64,000 nt of DNA from Bimastos eiseni (lineage: Eukaryota > Annelida > Clitellata > Crassiclitellata > Lumbricidae): the NCBI GenBank assembly GCA_959347315.1, contig OY365810.1, positions 32,707,150 to 32,771,149 on the forward strand. Reading direction: 5' to 3'. The first letter of the stretch is position 1. Each line of letters opens with the position of its first letter. Shown here in pieces: positions 1-11,512 of the stretch. The translations under genes and the position numbers were made by a program. The notes beneath the pieces are model-generated. The model did no database searches. It was not told the DNA's origin and saw nothing but the letters and a program-made list of their open reading frames with translations.

Positions 1-1101
1 AATGAACTGTCTTCAAAAACTTTAACCTACCACAATGTTCTTGTTTTTCAATGCATCATTGCATGTAATGTGAAATAACCAAATAGAAAGCAAATAAGAG
101 AGAAACCCAAATGGTAAATAATGATGAAGGGCTCATTGGCCTTATAAGAATTCTTTAGATGGTCATCAGTTCAAGATTTAACTTAGATTATCTCTTTAAA
201 TTTCAATCAAGCCTCATATTATTAATACAACTGCCTTTGTTATTGCCCTCCTATCGAAGTTCAGAAGAGTAAATATGCACAGACAGGAAACTAATGATTA
301 GATACCAATCAATAAGCTAATTGATTAAAATTCAAATTCTACTTGACAAGCTCTCACCTGCTCCCAATTCTAATTCATTAGCAATTTTTTAAATCTAATT
401 CTAATCTCTGTGCTCTCCACAATGAACATGCACGAGACAGGTTAAATAAATGTATCAATTATCTTGAATTTGCTGAGATGTTGCTTAACTGTATCCAGTA
501 GGAGAGGTATCGGTAGAACAAGCTAAATTAATAAGTCTAACAGATTCATAAAAATCATGAACATTAATTGGAAATACAGCTCATGTATCGTCAAACTTAT
601 CAGTCATGTTAAGGTGAGTTTAAATTGACAAATAAATTATGGATGGACTGATCTACTTGTGAGTGATAATTAATTTGCTGCTTATTATAATAAATTAGCT
701 AAAAGATATTGCCAATTCTAATTCTAATTAGTTGGCAAGTTAACAAATCGGATTCATCTGTACACATATGACAACTCATGGCACCGAACAGTTGTCAGTG
801 AAGGACTTGCTCAATATCCATACACAGTGATCATCTGCAGGCCCCACTTAACAGGCCAAGCGCTCTATCTAATCAACAGAGTGCTTATAATTAAAAATTA
901 ATTTATGCATACCTTTAAAAGACACTTGCAAAATTAGACAAAATTCTCCACAATTGGACTGCACAGCAAAATGTAAAACCACCTTATGCCATAATTGAAA
1001 TTTCATATGCAGTCCACCGAAGTAGTAGCATACCGATAAAGACATGGGACAATTTCATCAGGAATATAATATAAATTATAAGGAGCATAAAGCACGCATA
1101 C
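1..1101. other. Intron 3 of the second ADAM17-like gene
   Basis: AT-rich, with no open coding segment matching ADAM17 exon 4. The only recognisable item is a SINE remnant at 781-885. Confidence 0.5.
781..885 (-). repeat. tRNA-derived SINE remnant
   Basis: On the minus strand it has a degraded tRNA-like head followed by ATTGAGCAAGTCCTTCACTG. It shares the GAGCAAGTCCTT core and the order of parts with the better-preserved copies at 31765, 40113 and 43445. Confidence 0.5.
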
Positions 1102-1232
1102 CTTCAACAATTCCACGATAAAGATTCAAGTCCAGATGTACCTCATGGCTTGTGCCATTTGCTTCAAAGACACGAATTTCAAAACCGGGGGCAAGAACTG
1201 AGAAATCTTTTTGAAGTATAAGTGAAAAATGT
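1102..1232 (-). CDS. Second ADAM17-like gene, exon 3 (prodomain)
   Basis: A 131-nt exon (acceptor tttcag, donor gtatgc) reading HFSLILQKDFSVLAPGFEIR, then VFEANGTSHEV and ending NLYRGIVEG. It has the same length and phases as the exon at 45085-45215 and about 57% identity by hand count. The next exon, about 89 nt by analogy, was not found in 1-1101 and probably lies beyond the left edge. Confidence 0.85.
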
Positions 1233-1886
1233 CTGAAATTAAAACATTATTTCAAACAAGGAACCACATTTACTACATTACTTTTGGGAAAAATATAGAA
1301 AGCACTAAAATTATAAATGCACTTTACCCATTCTACATCATATAAAGTTGGTCAAACTATTGATCAGCATAACATATTTTCACAAATTGATTTTTATTCT
1401 ATAATCAAATGTTGGAAGACAATCAAGAACAATTTTCAAATTAAAAAAAATAAAGAATACATTTTACACTTTAATGACGATAATGTACAAAATGTGACTT
1501 GGAAACAACACAGCTCGAGGTTAAAACATCAATTAAATGCATCACAGGTGTGTTAAACAGTGGCTGAAGGAAAAACAAATACTCAATCAGTAGATTTTCA
1601 TCCTCTTTGTAGTGATAGACCTTTAACCAAAGCATTCTTTCGCTCCTAGAACCCAGCGTATTTTACACATCCAATTTTCAAGAAATAACTGTACACAACT
1701 ATAGTACTCTTGAGAACTTGAGATAATATCTAGATATTAGAATGTAAAACTTTGAAAGCTGTAATTTGTGTTTTTAGTGCCAGCTATCACTTTACATTGG
1801 GCTAATTGCTCAATTTGTGAATTCAGTTGATGTCTATAATTTTATATAGAACTGCAGAGGAATTCCTGGCCCACACCAACGGAACC

Positions 1887-2734
1887 CAGTGTTGTATGCA
1901 AGACTTGAAACTTCAAGGCCAAGACGAGACCGAGACAATGAGGTGCCGAGACCAAGACAGTGAGGTACAAAACCCGAGACCGAGACCTAGGTTCACGACA
2001 GTACGAGACAGTAAAAAACAAGTGATAGTGTACAAAGGCTGTAAAATACTAATGTATCAGTTTTTGGAAATAATGGTCATTTGTAATTTAAATTTGAAAC
2101 TTATAATGCATATAGTACCCAAGAACAGTTTTTATATTGCCGTGTTTTATCTTTTTCTAAATCTCTTCTTTGGCCTATCTTCTGAATAGCACAAAGAAAG
2201 CCTTTTAGACACGTCTAAAATATTCTATACGATTTTAAACAAGCAAATTCGATACCAAATGAAACTACAAATTTGCGCATATCCTTACTCACTCTGAGAA
2301 ACACGAAGTTGTTCCGATCGTTTCGGTTATGGTGGTTTTACATAAATGATAAATGGCCTACCTATTGTTTTGTCAATAACTTCAAATTGGGCAAATGCAA
2401 AACTTCACAATTTCAGGTTCTCTCTCAGACATTTTTCCACTTTAAGATAATTGAATTGATTCAGTGTCATGTGCTAAATATTTCCAGCACGTAAACCAGA
2501 ATTGAGCCTAACGTTTCTCATGGATTCCAGTTTCAGTTTCTAGCGCAAGATTTAAGACAGTTAACGCGAAACTTATCGAGACCGTTTGTTTGCGACAAAA
2601 GAAAACTTTCACTTCAAAACAGTTTCTAAAAATTTGAGACACTACCGCGAGAACAAGACAACAGGCTTCCGAGACCGAGACACTAAAAAAACTGTCTTGA
2701 GACCGAGACACTGTCTCTAGATCATACAACTCTG
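1887..2734 (+). mobile_element. Non-autonomous hAT-like element with GAGACCGAGAC ends (copy 1)
   Basis: Begins CAGTGTTGTATGCAAGACTT and ends in CATACAACTCTG, giving terminal inverted repeats of the form CAGNGTTGTATG. Flanks acggaacc and atgaaacc match at 6 of 8 positions. The subterminal zones are built from repeats of GAGACCGAGAC or CAAGACC. It is collinear in inverted orientation with 27429-28284. No transposase is encoded. It lies in the intron between exons 2 and 3 of the second ADAM17-like gene. Confidence 0.72.
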
Positions 2735-3220
2735 ATGAAACCTATGGTACTCTGGTTGAAACACACTGCCCTACAGTGCCAACATAACTACAGCGATCCA
2801 AAAATGTGGACCATTTTCAGCATTTAACTTGTGCAAGCTCTAACTTATTGTCTCCTTGTAGATGATAGTCAACTGAAGTGGTTTGAAAATTTACCTTGCC
2901 AACGACTGCTGTTAATATTTAATTGTAGGGGCCTATATGTTCTGGCCCACCAACAGAAATTACCGGCCCCAAGACAGGGCAGGTTCAGCCTTTGGTTCTA
3001 ATGAAGTATAACATTATACTTAAACTTCCACCTATTTTCCAGCATCAATACATTGCATCAAAGTTACTTTAGTCAAACACTGATGACTCACTGTAAGTCA
3101 CAGTGATGAGGCTCTAGTCTCACAATCTGCTTATGTCAGATTATGAGTTTGTGTTGCTTTGAATATATAGCTGCTAAATATTTCCAGCATTGCAAACAGC
3201 AAACATAGCATACTATAAGT

Positions 3221-5359
3221 CAGCGGTTCCCAACCTTTTTTTTTGTTGTACCCCCAAACTAAAATTTTATTTGGGTGGGTACCCCATCAGAAAAAAACTT
3301 TTCAAAACGTTTTTTAGTTACTTGACAACTTTTAGTTAATTGGTTCTATCCTCCTATATATTAAAGAAATCCTATATTCATAAGTTGATATCATATGAAT
3401 TTTGCTAAATATATTATAATTATATTGAAATTATTATTGTTGCACACAAATAAAATCAGTTTAATTGAAAATTTTGTTATTTTATTTTTAATATTTTCGA
3501 ATAGCATGCAAATAGCCGCTAACTAATCAGTCAAATGGAAGTTTAATCATTTTAATGCGAGCACTGGGCTTGCTTGGATTTGCACAAGTCTGCAATATCA
3601 GGCTTTATTAATGTCAATTTTAGACGTAAGTCTGGCTCAAGTTCATGGAGTTATATTTCGTCCTTGCATGCTAGAATTTAACTCGTTCAGTTTACCAAAA
3701 ATGTCTGCTAAAAACACCAACCTCATTAACCATAACTCATTGAGAAATAAATCAGCTGTTTGAAATTCACTGTCTGTGAGAAATATTTGAACTTCTGAGC
3801 GAAGTTCAAAAAGTCGAGATAACACTTTTCCACGTGACAACCATCTTACTTCTGTGTGCAAAAGAAGCTTTTTATGGTCACTCCCCATTTCATTGCACAT
3901 TATTGAAAACAATCGAGAGTTGAGAGCCCGAGCTTTTATAAAATTAACAACTTTTACAGATTGGTCCAAAACAGTTTTTAAACTGGTGGGCATGGCTTTG
4001 GTAGCAAGAGCTTCACGGTGGATACTGCAATGTGTGAACTTTGCTTGTGGTGCAACTTGTTTAATTTGTGTTAAAACTCCCCCGTGTTTGCCAGTCATCG
4101 CAGCTGCACTGTCGGAACAAACACCAACACAATTTTGCCAATTTATTTCATTCGAAGTCATGAAATCATCAACTTTCTTAAATATTTCTGTCGCTGTTGT
4201 CCGCCCAGATAAAGGCTCACAAAACAAAAATTCTTCTTCAACTGACTGTTCAAATTCATACCTGACATACATCATAAGCTGTGCAAAATTTGTAACGTCG
4301 GTGCTTTCATCCAGCTGAATTGCAAAATATTTGCTTTGCTTGATTCTTTTAATAAGAATTGTTTTTACTTGTGATGCTAAATCATGAATTCTTCGAGAAA
4401 CCGTATTGTCTGACAAGGGAACGACAACAAGTTTTTTGGCAGCAGCTTGTCCTAGAATGGATGACACAATATCTTTAGCTGCAGGCAATATGAGACTCTC
4501 CCCAATAGTGTGTGGTTTCCCAGTTTTAGCAATTCTCAGGCTTACCAAATAAGACGCCGTTAAAGCTTGTGAGTTAGCCGTTGTGAATGATTTTAATGTG
4601 CTCTTACCGTGTTTCAATTGAACTTCTTTCCTTTTAAAAAATTCGAGTGGTTTATCTTTGAGAAGAGCATGTTTTGTATTGAAGTGACGTTGAAGTAATG
4701 AAGGCTTCATCGAATGATTTGAGAATTTTTCATTACATATGACACACTGGGGTTTCGGTTCTTTTTCTTCACCACACCATGAGAATCCAAAAGACAAATA
4801 ATTCTCATCATATCGCCTAACCTTCCTAAGTTTTTGATTTTCCTCATCGGAGTCTGAATCTGCACGGACGTTTGCAGTGACTGTCTCTGTTGTTTCGCTG
4901 CTTACTGTAGCGATGTCAGAGGATAACTTTCTTTTTAATGGTTGTTGTTTCAGCCATCTATCCATGGTATTTAATTAATTTATTTTATAATATTTTTTTC
5001 TATAATTTGACAGTTTAAAACTTTAAATCTAAAATTCTATATTGTTTCTTATTTAATTATTTATTTTATTTAAATCCATGACGAAGCTGTGACGTTATTT
5101 TGTGAAAAACCTAGAATAGCTAAACAAGAATTAAAATGTTAGCGAGAAAGTATTTATTTTATTTATATGTATCATGAAACTGTGACGTAATTTTATGAAA
5201 AACATAGAATAGCTAAACATGGATTAAAATAATAGCAAGAAAGTATTTGTTTTATCTGTTTTTGCAAAAATATTTTTTTATAATATTTTTTCTTGCGTAC
5301 CCCTTGGCAACAGCTGGCGTACCCCTAGGCGTACGCGTACCACCGGTTGAAAACCGCTG
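3221..5359 (-). mobile_element. hAT transposon with BED-finger transposase
   Basis: The ends CAGCGGTTCCCAACC and GGTTGAAAACCGCTG form terminal inverted repeats. The flanks are a perfect 8-bp target duplication, CTATAAGT at 3213-3220 and 5360-5367. This is diagnostic of the hAT superfamily. It carries the transposase at 3643-4965. It lies in the intron between exons 2 and 3 of the second ADAM17-like gene, ending 75 bp from exon 2. Confidence 0.93.
3643..4965 (-). CDS. hAT-family transposase, ZBED5/SCAND3-like, C-terminally truncated
   Basis: Uninterrupted 440-codon frame. The N-terminus is basic (MDRWLKQQ). A BED-type zinc finger has Cys74, Cys77, His94 and His99 (CVICNEKF...RHFNTKH). The catalytic core shows LDESTD with Asp219, SDSAAAMTGKHGG with Asp285 and HCSIHREAL after it. 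These are typical of the transposases that gave rise to vertebrate ZBED5, SCAND3 and EPM2AIP1-like genes. The usual C-terminal hAT dimerisation region is missing: the frame stops after NSSMQGRNITP, and the 420 bp to the element end show no continuation. This is probably an internally deleted copy. It may make a DNA-binding but inactive protein. Confidence 0.88.
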   Translation of the reverse strand: MDRWLKQQPLKRKLSSDIATVSSETTETVTANVRADSDSDEENQKLRKVRRYDENYLSFGFSWCGEEKEPKPQCVICNEKFSNHSMKPSLLQRHFNTKHALLKDKPLEFFKRKEVQLKHGKSTLKSFTTANSQALTASYLVSLRIAKTGKPHTIGESLILPAAKDIVSSILGQAAAKKLVVVPLSDNTVSRRIHDLASQVKTILIKRIKQSKYFAIQLDESTDVTNFAQLMMYVRYEFEQSVEEEFLFCEPLSGRTTATEIFKKVDDFMTSNEINWQNCVGVCSDSAAAMTGKHGGVLTQIKQVAPQAKFTHCSIHREALATKAMPTSLKTVLDQSVKVVNFIKARALNSRLFSIMCNEMGSDHKKLLLHTEVRWLSRGKVLSRLFELRSEVQIFLTDSEFQTADLFLNELWLMRLVFLADIFGKLNELNSSMQGRNITP

Positions 5360-5434
5360 CTATAAGTCATAATGTTTAAGGTATGAAAACTGAAGCAGTT
5401 GGGTCAAATCTCTGAGATTGAAATGCGGAATTAC

Positions 5435-5564
5435 CTGCCATATGATTGAAAATTGATCAGCTGCTCCACAGGATATTGACTTGTAATGTCACGTTTGACA
5501 ATGCGACTTTTAATGCTTGACATGGAAAAAGTCTCCCAGTGTTTCAAGGAATCTTCAAAGTCTC
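5435..5564 (-). CDS. Second ADAM17-like gene, exon 2 (prodomain)
   Basis: A 130-nt exon (acceptor caaaag, donor gtaatt) that reads EDSLKHWETFSMSSIKSRIV, then KRDITSQ and ends SYGR. It has the same length, phases and about 50% residue identity as the exon at 48604-48733. It belongs to a second ADAM17-like gene on the same strand, which lies downstream of the first. Its exon 1 should be between here and about 11.5 kb and was not identified. No stop interrupts it, so the gene may be functional. Confidence 0.83.
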
Positions 5565-5567
5565 CTT

Positions 5568-6701
5568 TTGAATCAACAGTTAAAAATAGTGAGCAAGCTG
5601 TATTTTCTTATTTGAAAGTGACTGTTTCAATCTCCTTAAGGTTTTTGGGTATTTATTTAAACATTAATACAAAGGACCACATTAACAACATTGAATCATG
5701 CTAAGCAAAACAAAATTTTTATGCTAAAATAAACTACTAACTTAATTTACTAACTCAGTTAGGTCTAGCTCAGTTATAACCTTATTCGCTCTACACCTTG
5801 TTAGATTGTTGAAGTGTAAATCATGTACCTAAAAACTACTTTCTGTACAGGTTGCATCTGTGACAACTTGTCGGACTTAATAAAAAGTGTCGATTTGATT
5901 AAAGTACAATGGAAAACTGCTGTAAAGGGAGAAATTTTGTATCAAACACTAATATAGCCTGCCATTAGTAGTATTGTGTAATAATACTTGAGCTCATTGC
6001 TCTTGTTGGAATGAATTAACGACAGCAATAATAAAATTCGAAGGTGTTTTTATTGGGCAACCTTGCAGTATCGAAGTGCGTTGTAACCGTTGTTAGGCCT
6101 GCCGGGCGTCGTACGGTATCTTTTGTCATGCTGCAGTGTGTGTGCTAAAAGTACCATGTTTCTAATGACGACTATCGCGACGCCAATAAACTTATCTTTT
6201 AACCGACTCTCACGACGTCTAATCTGACCCTATGGCTCTCGATTGTAAGTCAATATAACGACTTTCACGATGCCTGTCATATAGGCCTATACGCACAAAA
6301 CACAGAGACAAATTAAAACAATGAAGTTTAAGTACTACTTGCCAGCAACGAAAGGCATTGTGCTAATGACCAAACTCAACACTACAAAAACTATTGCTGT
6401 CGTCATGACAGACTGGTTTAAATTATTTGACAATAAATTAACCTCTAACAATTGAACATAAAAAAATAAATATGTATTGACTTATAACACGCTAATTTTA
6501 TAATATTCAACTATCACAACCGTCTAATAAAAGTTTTCAGAAAATTTGTCATGCGTCTAAAGATTCACAAGGTCAAGATAATGTTGCTTTTTTATTTGGT
6601 CATAAAGCGCAACCAGGCGGCTGCAGGTTACAAAACTAGTTTGTTGTTGCCATTCCAATAATGTTCAAGGCATTATCAGTCGATAAATATAATTATCAAT
6701 G
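5568..6701. other. Intergenic or 5' region of the second ADAM17-like gene, no gene seen
   Basis: No supported coding segment. The area around 6160-6290 holds degenerate ACGAC/GACCCT motifs that recur near 49.15 and 50.9 kb. Exon 1 of the second ADAM17-like gene is expected somewhere between here and 11.5 kb. Confidence 0.4.
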
Positions 6702-6709
6702 CCAAGCCT

Positions 6710-7612
6710 CAGTGTTAGGCACGTGACCAAAACCTCGAGACCAAGACCGAGAGGTCGAAGACCAAGACCGAGACCGGGTGGTCCGAGGCCAAGACCAAGA
6801 CCGAGGGTTCGAGACCAAGACCAAGACCGATATTCTCTTTTAATAAACAATTCAATTTATTAACACGCTAAAACGGAATAACACGCTCAAAACATTAATT
6901 TTATTGCAGAAGAATACTGATCTTAATAATGGTCTAGAAAACATGCAGTTTTACCGGCAAGTCTGAACTTTTGCGAGTTCAGCTCTTGGCTTCGGCTGGA
7001 GAATATCACACTATAAATTACCTACAGTATACGATTGGTAAATACTTTAAGACATCAGAACAAGTAGATAAACGTTTCCTTTGAATTGTGTACTTGTACT
7101 CGGAATTGTAGGTTAACAGTGTCTACACGTAGCCGACCACGCAAATATTAGATTGTTCCTAAAACCTTGAAATGTATGAAAGCAAATTTTGAAATGGCTA
7201 ACTCGATCCGTTGCAAATGCATTTTTTGCCCATAGTAACATACATATGTAACGATTTATGGCGTACTGACCATCTATATATAATGTTATTATATAGATGG
7301 TCAGCAAGCCATAAATCGATTACAATCGCGTATGGCCTGAACATTCGGTGTCTCTAATAATCGAAAATGATCGACAAATATCAAAAATTGCTCTGATACT
7401 GCAAATGACCAAGAACGCTAATCTAAGACGAAGACAAATCCAAAGACTGTTCCTTTAAGACCAAGACCGACGCATTCGAGACCACGACCGAGACCATTAC
7501 CGATGGTCCGAGACCAAGACCAAGACCGATGAATTCGAGACCAAGACCAAGACCGCAGTTTTCCGGTCTCGAGACCGTCTCGAGACCAATTGAGAGACCA
7601 CATATATCCCTG
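6710..7612. mobile_element. Non-autonomous hAT-like element with GAGACCAAGACCGA arrays
   Basis: The flanks ccaagcct (6702-6709) and ccaggcct (7613-7620) match at 7 of 8 bases, as an aged 8-bp target duplication would. Both ends carry arrays of GAGACCAAGACCGAG-like units (6730-6835 and 7460-7600). The terminal repeats are weak: CAGTGTTAGG versus CAGGGATATA. The middle contains the hairpin at 7248-7316. The short minus-strand frames inside are products of the repeat. Confidence 0.6.
7248..7316. repeat. Long hairpin inside the hAT-like element
   Basis: CGATTTATGGC plus TGACCATCTATATA is followed after a short AT loop by TATATAGATGGTCA and GCCATAAATCG. This makes a near-perfect inverted repeat of about 30 bp per arm. 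Confidence 0.7.
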
Positions 7613-7744
7613 CCAGGCCTACAAAAAATTTGCTGCTAAGCAAAATAGCGTTTCTGAGTAGGCTAATGCGCTGAGCTGTGGCGCTTCAGAATTGTTTACG
7701 ATTTTACCTCGAGGTTGGTCCATTGCAGCTTGAGAATATAATTA

Positions 7745-7808
7745 AGCTGGTTCTATATAGCGACATCGCTTTTGTGGGCGCTGTACAAATGTTGAGATTA
7801 CGATTACG
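7745..7808 (+). repeat. Short repeat with CGCTTTTGTGGGCGC motif and GATTACGATTACGA tail
   Basis: Reads AAGCTGGTTC, GCGACATCGCTTTTGTGGGC, then GATTACGATTACGA. The same motif order occurs at 10022, 44105, 52463, 55557 and 59160, ending in different short tandem tails. This looks like the 3' end of a LINE or SINE family. Confidence 0.55.
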
Positions 7809-8480
7809 AACCTTGATCTCTGTTTTCAGAGACCAATTATGGCCGTTGCATGATCCATGGGTTGAAGTCCACTCCACTGCAACCTTGATCCTTGATTGCA
7901 GTCTTGGCTGCTTCAGTCATGTTCCCACAGTTCCAACATCTGAGTGAGCTGCCGAGAAAGCACAATCACCAACACCGGTCGCCTGTCGTACGCCTATGCA
8001 AGGCTGGAAAAACCTAGGCTCGTCAAAGTTTTTTAACGTTATAGTCGCACACTGGACAAAATTTACAACCCAGAAGTATATCTATAGGCCTACATGGTGG
8101 GCTATATCTCTGCCACCTTGTTTATAGCCGTGTGCACTGCAAAGTTCAGACTGCAGCATAAAAGCATAAAAACTTAGACAGGTCTAGCATATTACTCGAA
8201 TAGGCTTTAAAAAACAATTAATCCAAATGAAAAAGCAATAACCTAAAAAATTTTACCCAAATGAGAGTAGTAATCTACAAAATTTGAATCTTGAAGATTT
8301 AAGTTTAAAGAAACTATATATGAAAGCCAAGGTCTTTAACTCGAATTCTACAACCATGATCGCACGTGAAGGTCGCTCTTTCGAGCGATCGCCGCCAATC
8401 GGAGTTGCAGTCCAGATGAGAAGAACTGGAAAGAAAGTGTCAAAAATACAGATATCGTGCTACGGAGTCGCAGGTTCATG

Positions 8481-9066
8481 TCACCTTGTCCTGTTATTTC
8501 TTGAAAATCTAGCGACCGCCACGACCAATCCTCTCCATTTTTTTCTTTCCGAAGTTACATCTCTTAATTCCTCCAGGCTCATTTCAGTTTTTTCATGTAT
8601 CACATCCATCCATTTTTTCCTTGGGCGCTCTCTTTTCTTCCTTCCTCCTCCACATGCCAGCATCAATTCTTTTTCCATTCCATATGATCACAAAACATGT
8701 CCGAAAAACTCCAGCTTCCTTCTCAACACTGTTTGTTGTAACGTCTCATCATTCTCAACTCCAATCTTCCTGGGCAATTCTTCGTTTGTCTTCTTCTCCG
8801 TCCATGATATTCTCTGCATCTTCCTCCATATCCACATTTCGCATGCGTTGATCTTCTTCTCCGTGTTCTTTGTCATTGTCCAGGTCTCACAGCCATATAG
8901 TACTAAGATCATTGCTCTTACTAATCTTTTTGTGTGTCTATGCTCACATGTTTGTCTTTCCATATCTTTTCCAGTCCGTTCATTGCAGTTTTCCCTATCG
9001 CCACCCTTCTCTTTTTTTCAGAGTCACATTTTCCCTCTTTTTCTATTAGTGATCCCAGGAACGTGA
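8481..9066 (-). pseudogene. LINE (non-LTR) ORF2 C-terminal fragment
   Basis: On the minus strand, LVLYGCETWTMTKNTEKKIN, RKMQRISWTEKKTNEE and EFFGHVL are followed after a frame break near 8685 by GGGRKKRERPRKKWMDVIHE and SLEELRDVTSERKKWR. These are hallmark post-RT C-terminal motifs of RTE/Nimb-type LINE ORF2 proteins (YGCETW, RRGRPRKRWLDDI). It is a 5'-truncated, broken copy. The 260-codon plus-strand frame over it is only its antisense. Confidence 0.8.
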
Positions 9067-10900
9067 AGCTGCAGGTTCATGTAGTTACGCCTAATTGAAG
9101 ATAAGCAATGCTTGAACTTAATGTGGAACAGGAACCGGCAACCAGTTCCGGGCACCATGGCGTCATCTGCGCAAAATATGCCTAAGTTTTGTATTTTAGA
9201 AAAACGTTGGAGATTATTTGGGTTGATGGATCCCTAGACGCCATGTTAAAGGATTAGTCTACGGTGGTGTCTGCAACAAAGTCCTTAACAGATTAAAAAT
9301 GGCAGGCCTACTTAATTCTGAACCTGGTCAAGAGTAAAACTGGTCAATCAGTTATAAATAACTTGCAAAACACTATTTTAATATACAGATTAAAATCCAA
9401 AGCACCTAAACAAATGCAACAGATTTCTTGAGATACAATTCATCCAAATATAAAAACAGTTATGACTATAAACAAATGCTTAATATGCTAAACCATCATA
9501 TGACATTAAGAATCGAATCAAACAGATTTTGTAAAGAAACTTCAATAAACGACTTATCTAACATTTATGTGAGTGGCTAAAAAGAACATATAGCAAAACT
9601 GCAACCATAAGAGACCGTCCACATATCATGTATGCGCCGAGGGGAGGGTGTTTCAAAAAGTGGCTAAAAGGAACATAATGGCAAAACAACATCCATAAGA
9701 AGAAAACTGAAATCATAAAAGTCTGTAAAAGGCATTCTGTTTAACAAACAGTAAAGCACCATGAATGCTTTAACTTGCTGGTGGACTTGATTTAAGTTTA
9801 AGACATTATACATTATTTTCCCCAGAATACAAAATTAATTGTAGTAAACTACAGCTGAATGAACTTTTTATTAAACAACAAATAACTGTTTACATTTACA
9901 TGTATGCTTTGTTAACCATACTTATTATTAAAATTCTTTTGAACAGTTAACCATTACTATCATGCAACCGTTCAGAATCATTCCAATTTATTGCATGCAC
10001 CTTTCGTTGCAACTAAAAATTAAGCTGGTTCCAGTAATTTCACTTTTTTGTAGAAATCTAAAGATTATGATTTATGATTACACACAAAAGTCTAGATACT
10101 TCAGGTCCAGCAGTCCAGATTCCAGTACAATAATTAATTAAAAATTTATAATTGAGTATTTAAGACCCACAGTAACTGTGATGCTGATAGACTAACACAA
10201 TTATCATATTCTTCAAAGAAACTAATCACAAGGGCAGTGTTTCAATTGTAAAAAAACGATCTGGGATGTAGAAAATTTCACAGCTCACCAAAGTATATGA
10301 ACACAGATCAAAACCTACTGTTATTATTATATAAATACGTTGCACATGAAACAAATGATGACTAGTGAGATATTGAGATATTTTACTAAAGTTATCTGAC
10401 CCTAAAATCCTGTTAGTTATGTAGCAGAGGTGTTAGAATAGCCTAAAAGTCTACAACACAGCAAAAGAGTAATGCCTACTTACAACTACTTACAGGTACA
10501 ACTGACCCTAAACTTTCAAGAATGAATGTATACATCCAGCAACCAAGCAGTTACTAAAACTGACTTAACAATTAATTTGTGACTGTTGTTATGTGATATG
10601 GACAGTTTAGGTCAGGTAATACAAAATACACCTATCAACAATATCCATTACAGATGTGCAGTTCTGTGGAGTTGAATATTTTTGTTGACATATACATCTG
10701 AATAGCTGTTCTTACAAACAACATGATATAAACATATATATGAACTTGGAACAGGGTGTGATGTAAGGCAATACATTAGTAGTAGCACACCATGGGCATG
10801 CCTTAACATCTTAAGGAAGGGAGTACAAACAGTGACTGGGAAAACAATGCAATTCATTGTTAAAGTGTAGTGACTTGGTGTATGCTCAATGTGCACGTTG
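9067..10900. other. Intergenic AT-rich DNA, no gene seen
   Basis: No supported exon. There is a half copy of a MITE-like end near 9608-9650 (ACCGTCCACATATCATGTAT) and a short-repeat tail at 10022-10086 (AAGCTGGTTCC...GATTATGATTTATGATTA). Confidence 0.4.
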
Positions 10901-10903
10901 ATT

Positions 10904-11095
10904 TGCACAAATGTCTAAGCAGATTTTACTTAGAATAGCAGAATCAGGATTCTCAACTTTAAAAACAATGATACACCAGTGATTTTAGTCTTTGAATCTA
11001 ATGTGGTGGAGAGCACAAGTGTCCAAGCAGACTTTACTTCTAATAGCAGAATGAAAAGTTTCAACTTTAAAAACAATGATACACCAGTGATTTGT
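10904..11095. repeat. Local tandem duplication of an 80-bp block
   Basis: About 80 bp at 10904-10985 recur at 11015-11095, both ending CAATGATACACCAGTGATTT. The copies differ at several positions. They lie just downstream of the probable 3' end of the ADAM17-like gene. Confidence 0.75.
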
Positions 11096-11178
11096 CTTTT
11101 CTTCTTGCACTCCAGTACAAAGAGAAAGAGAGAGCAGTCTTCGGATCTGAAGTGGTGGGGTATACCACAGGCTCTTTT

Positions 11179-11184
11179 TTTATT
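11179..11184 (-). terminator. Possible poly(A) signal of the ADAM17-like gene
   Basis: AATAAA on the minus strand, about 330 bp after the stop codon. It is plausible as the polyadenylation signal, but other AT-rich matches exist nearby and no transcript data are available. Confidence 0.3.
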
Positions 11185-11329
11185 CTTCCAGGGACTAAAA
11201 TAAAAAAAATAGAAGGCAAATTAACATATAACTCAATCAAAAGAAACAATGAATTATTGCTAATTACAAGACGACTGATTAACACAAGTGTTTAAACAAC
11301 ACAAAACCCAGCAGTTTGCAGATCTCTGA

Positions 11330-11480
11330 CATCTCTTTTACGGATGCCATGGCAAGTTGTCTTCATTTTCACTTATTGCACTGTAAGATCTAAACTCAGA
11401 TGGCAGAGGTAAAAGTTAACAAAGTTTTCCAGTAAGCCCCACATCCACTAGCAAAGTTTTTCTTGTAATGCTTACAAACC
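11330..11480. repeat. Duplicated block flanking the last ADAM17-like exon (copy 1)
   Basis: The segment GGATGCCATGGCAAGT ... TTTTCCAGTAAGCCCCACAT recurs 471 bp away at 11800-11955. Copy 1 is in the 3' UTR or downstream DNA, and copy 2 is in the last intron, so the two copies bracket the acidic-tail exon. Confidence 0.75.
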
Positions 11481-11512
11481 TAATTTGGTAGGTAGTACCT
11501 CAGGTTTGCTTT

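Noticed and set aside
8284..9066. 260-codon plus-strand frame
   Set aside because: Antisense of a LINE ORF2 C-terminus that is clearly recognisable on the minus strand.
10690..10830. Minus-strand signal-peptide-like start MLRHAHGVLLLMYCLTSHPV before a gtaaga donor, considered as exon 1 of the second ADAM17-like gene
   Set aside because: Position and phase look right, but joining its last base T to the GA that opens exon 2 creates a TGA stop.
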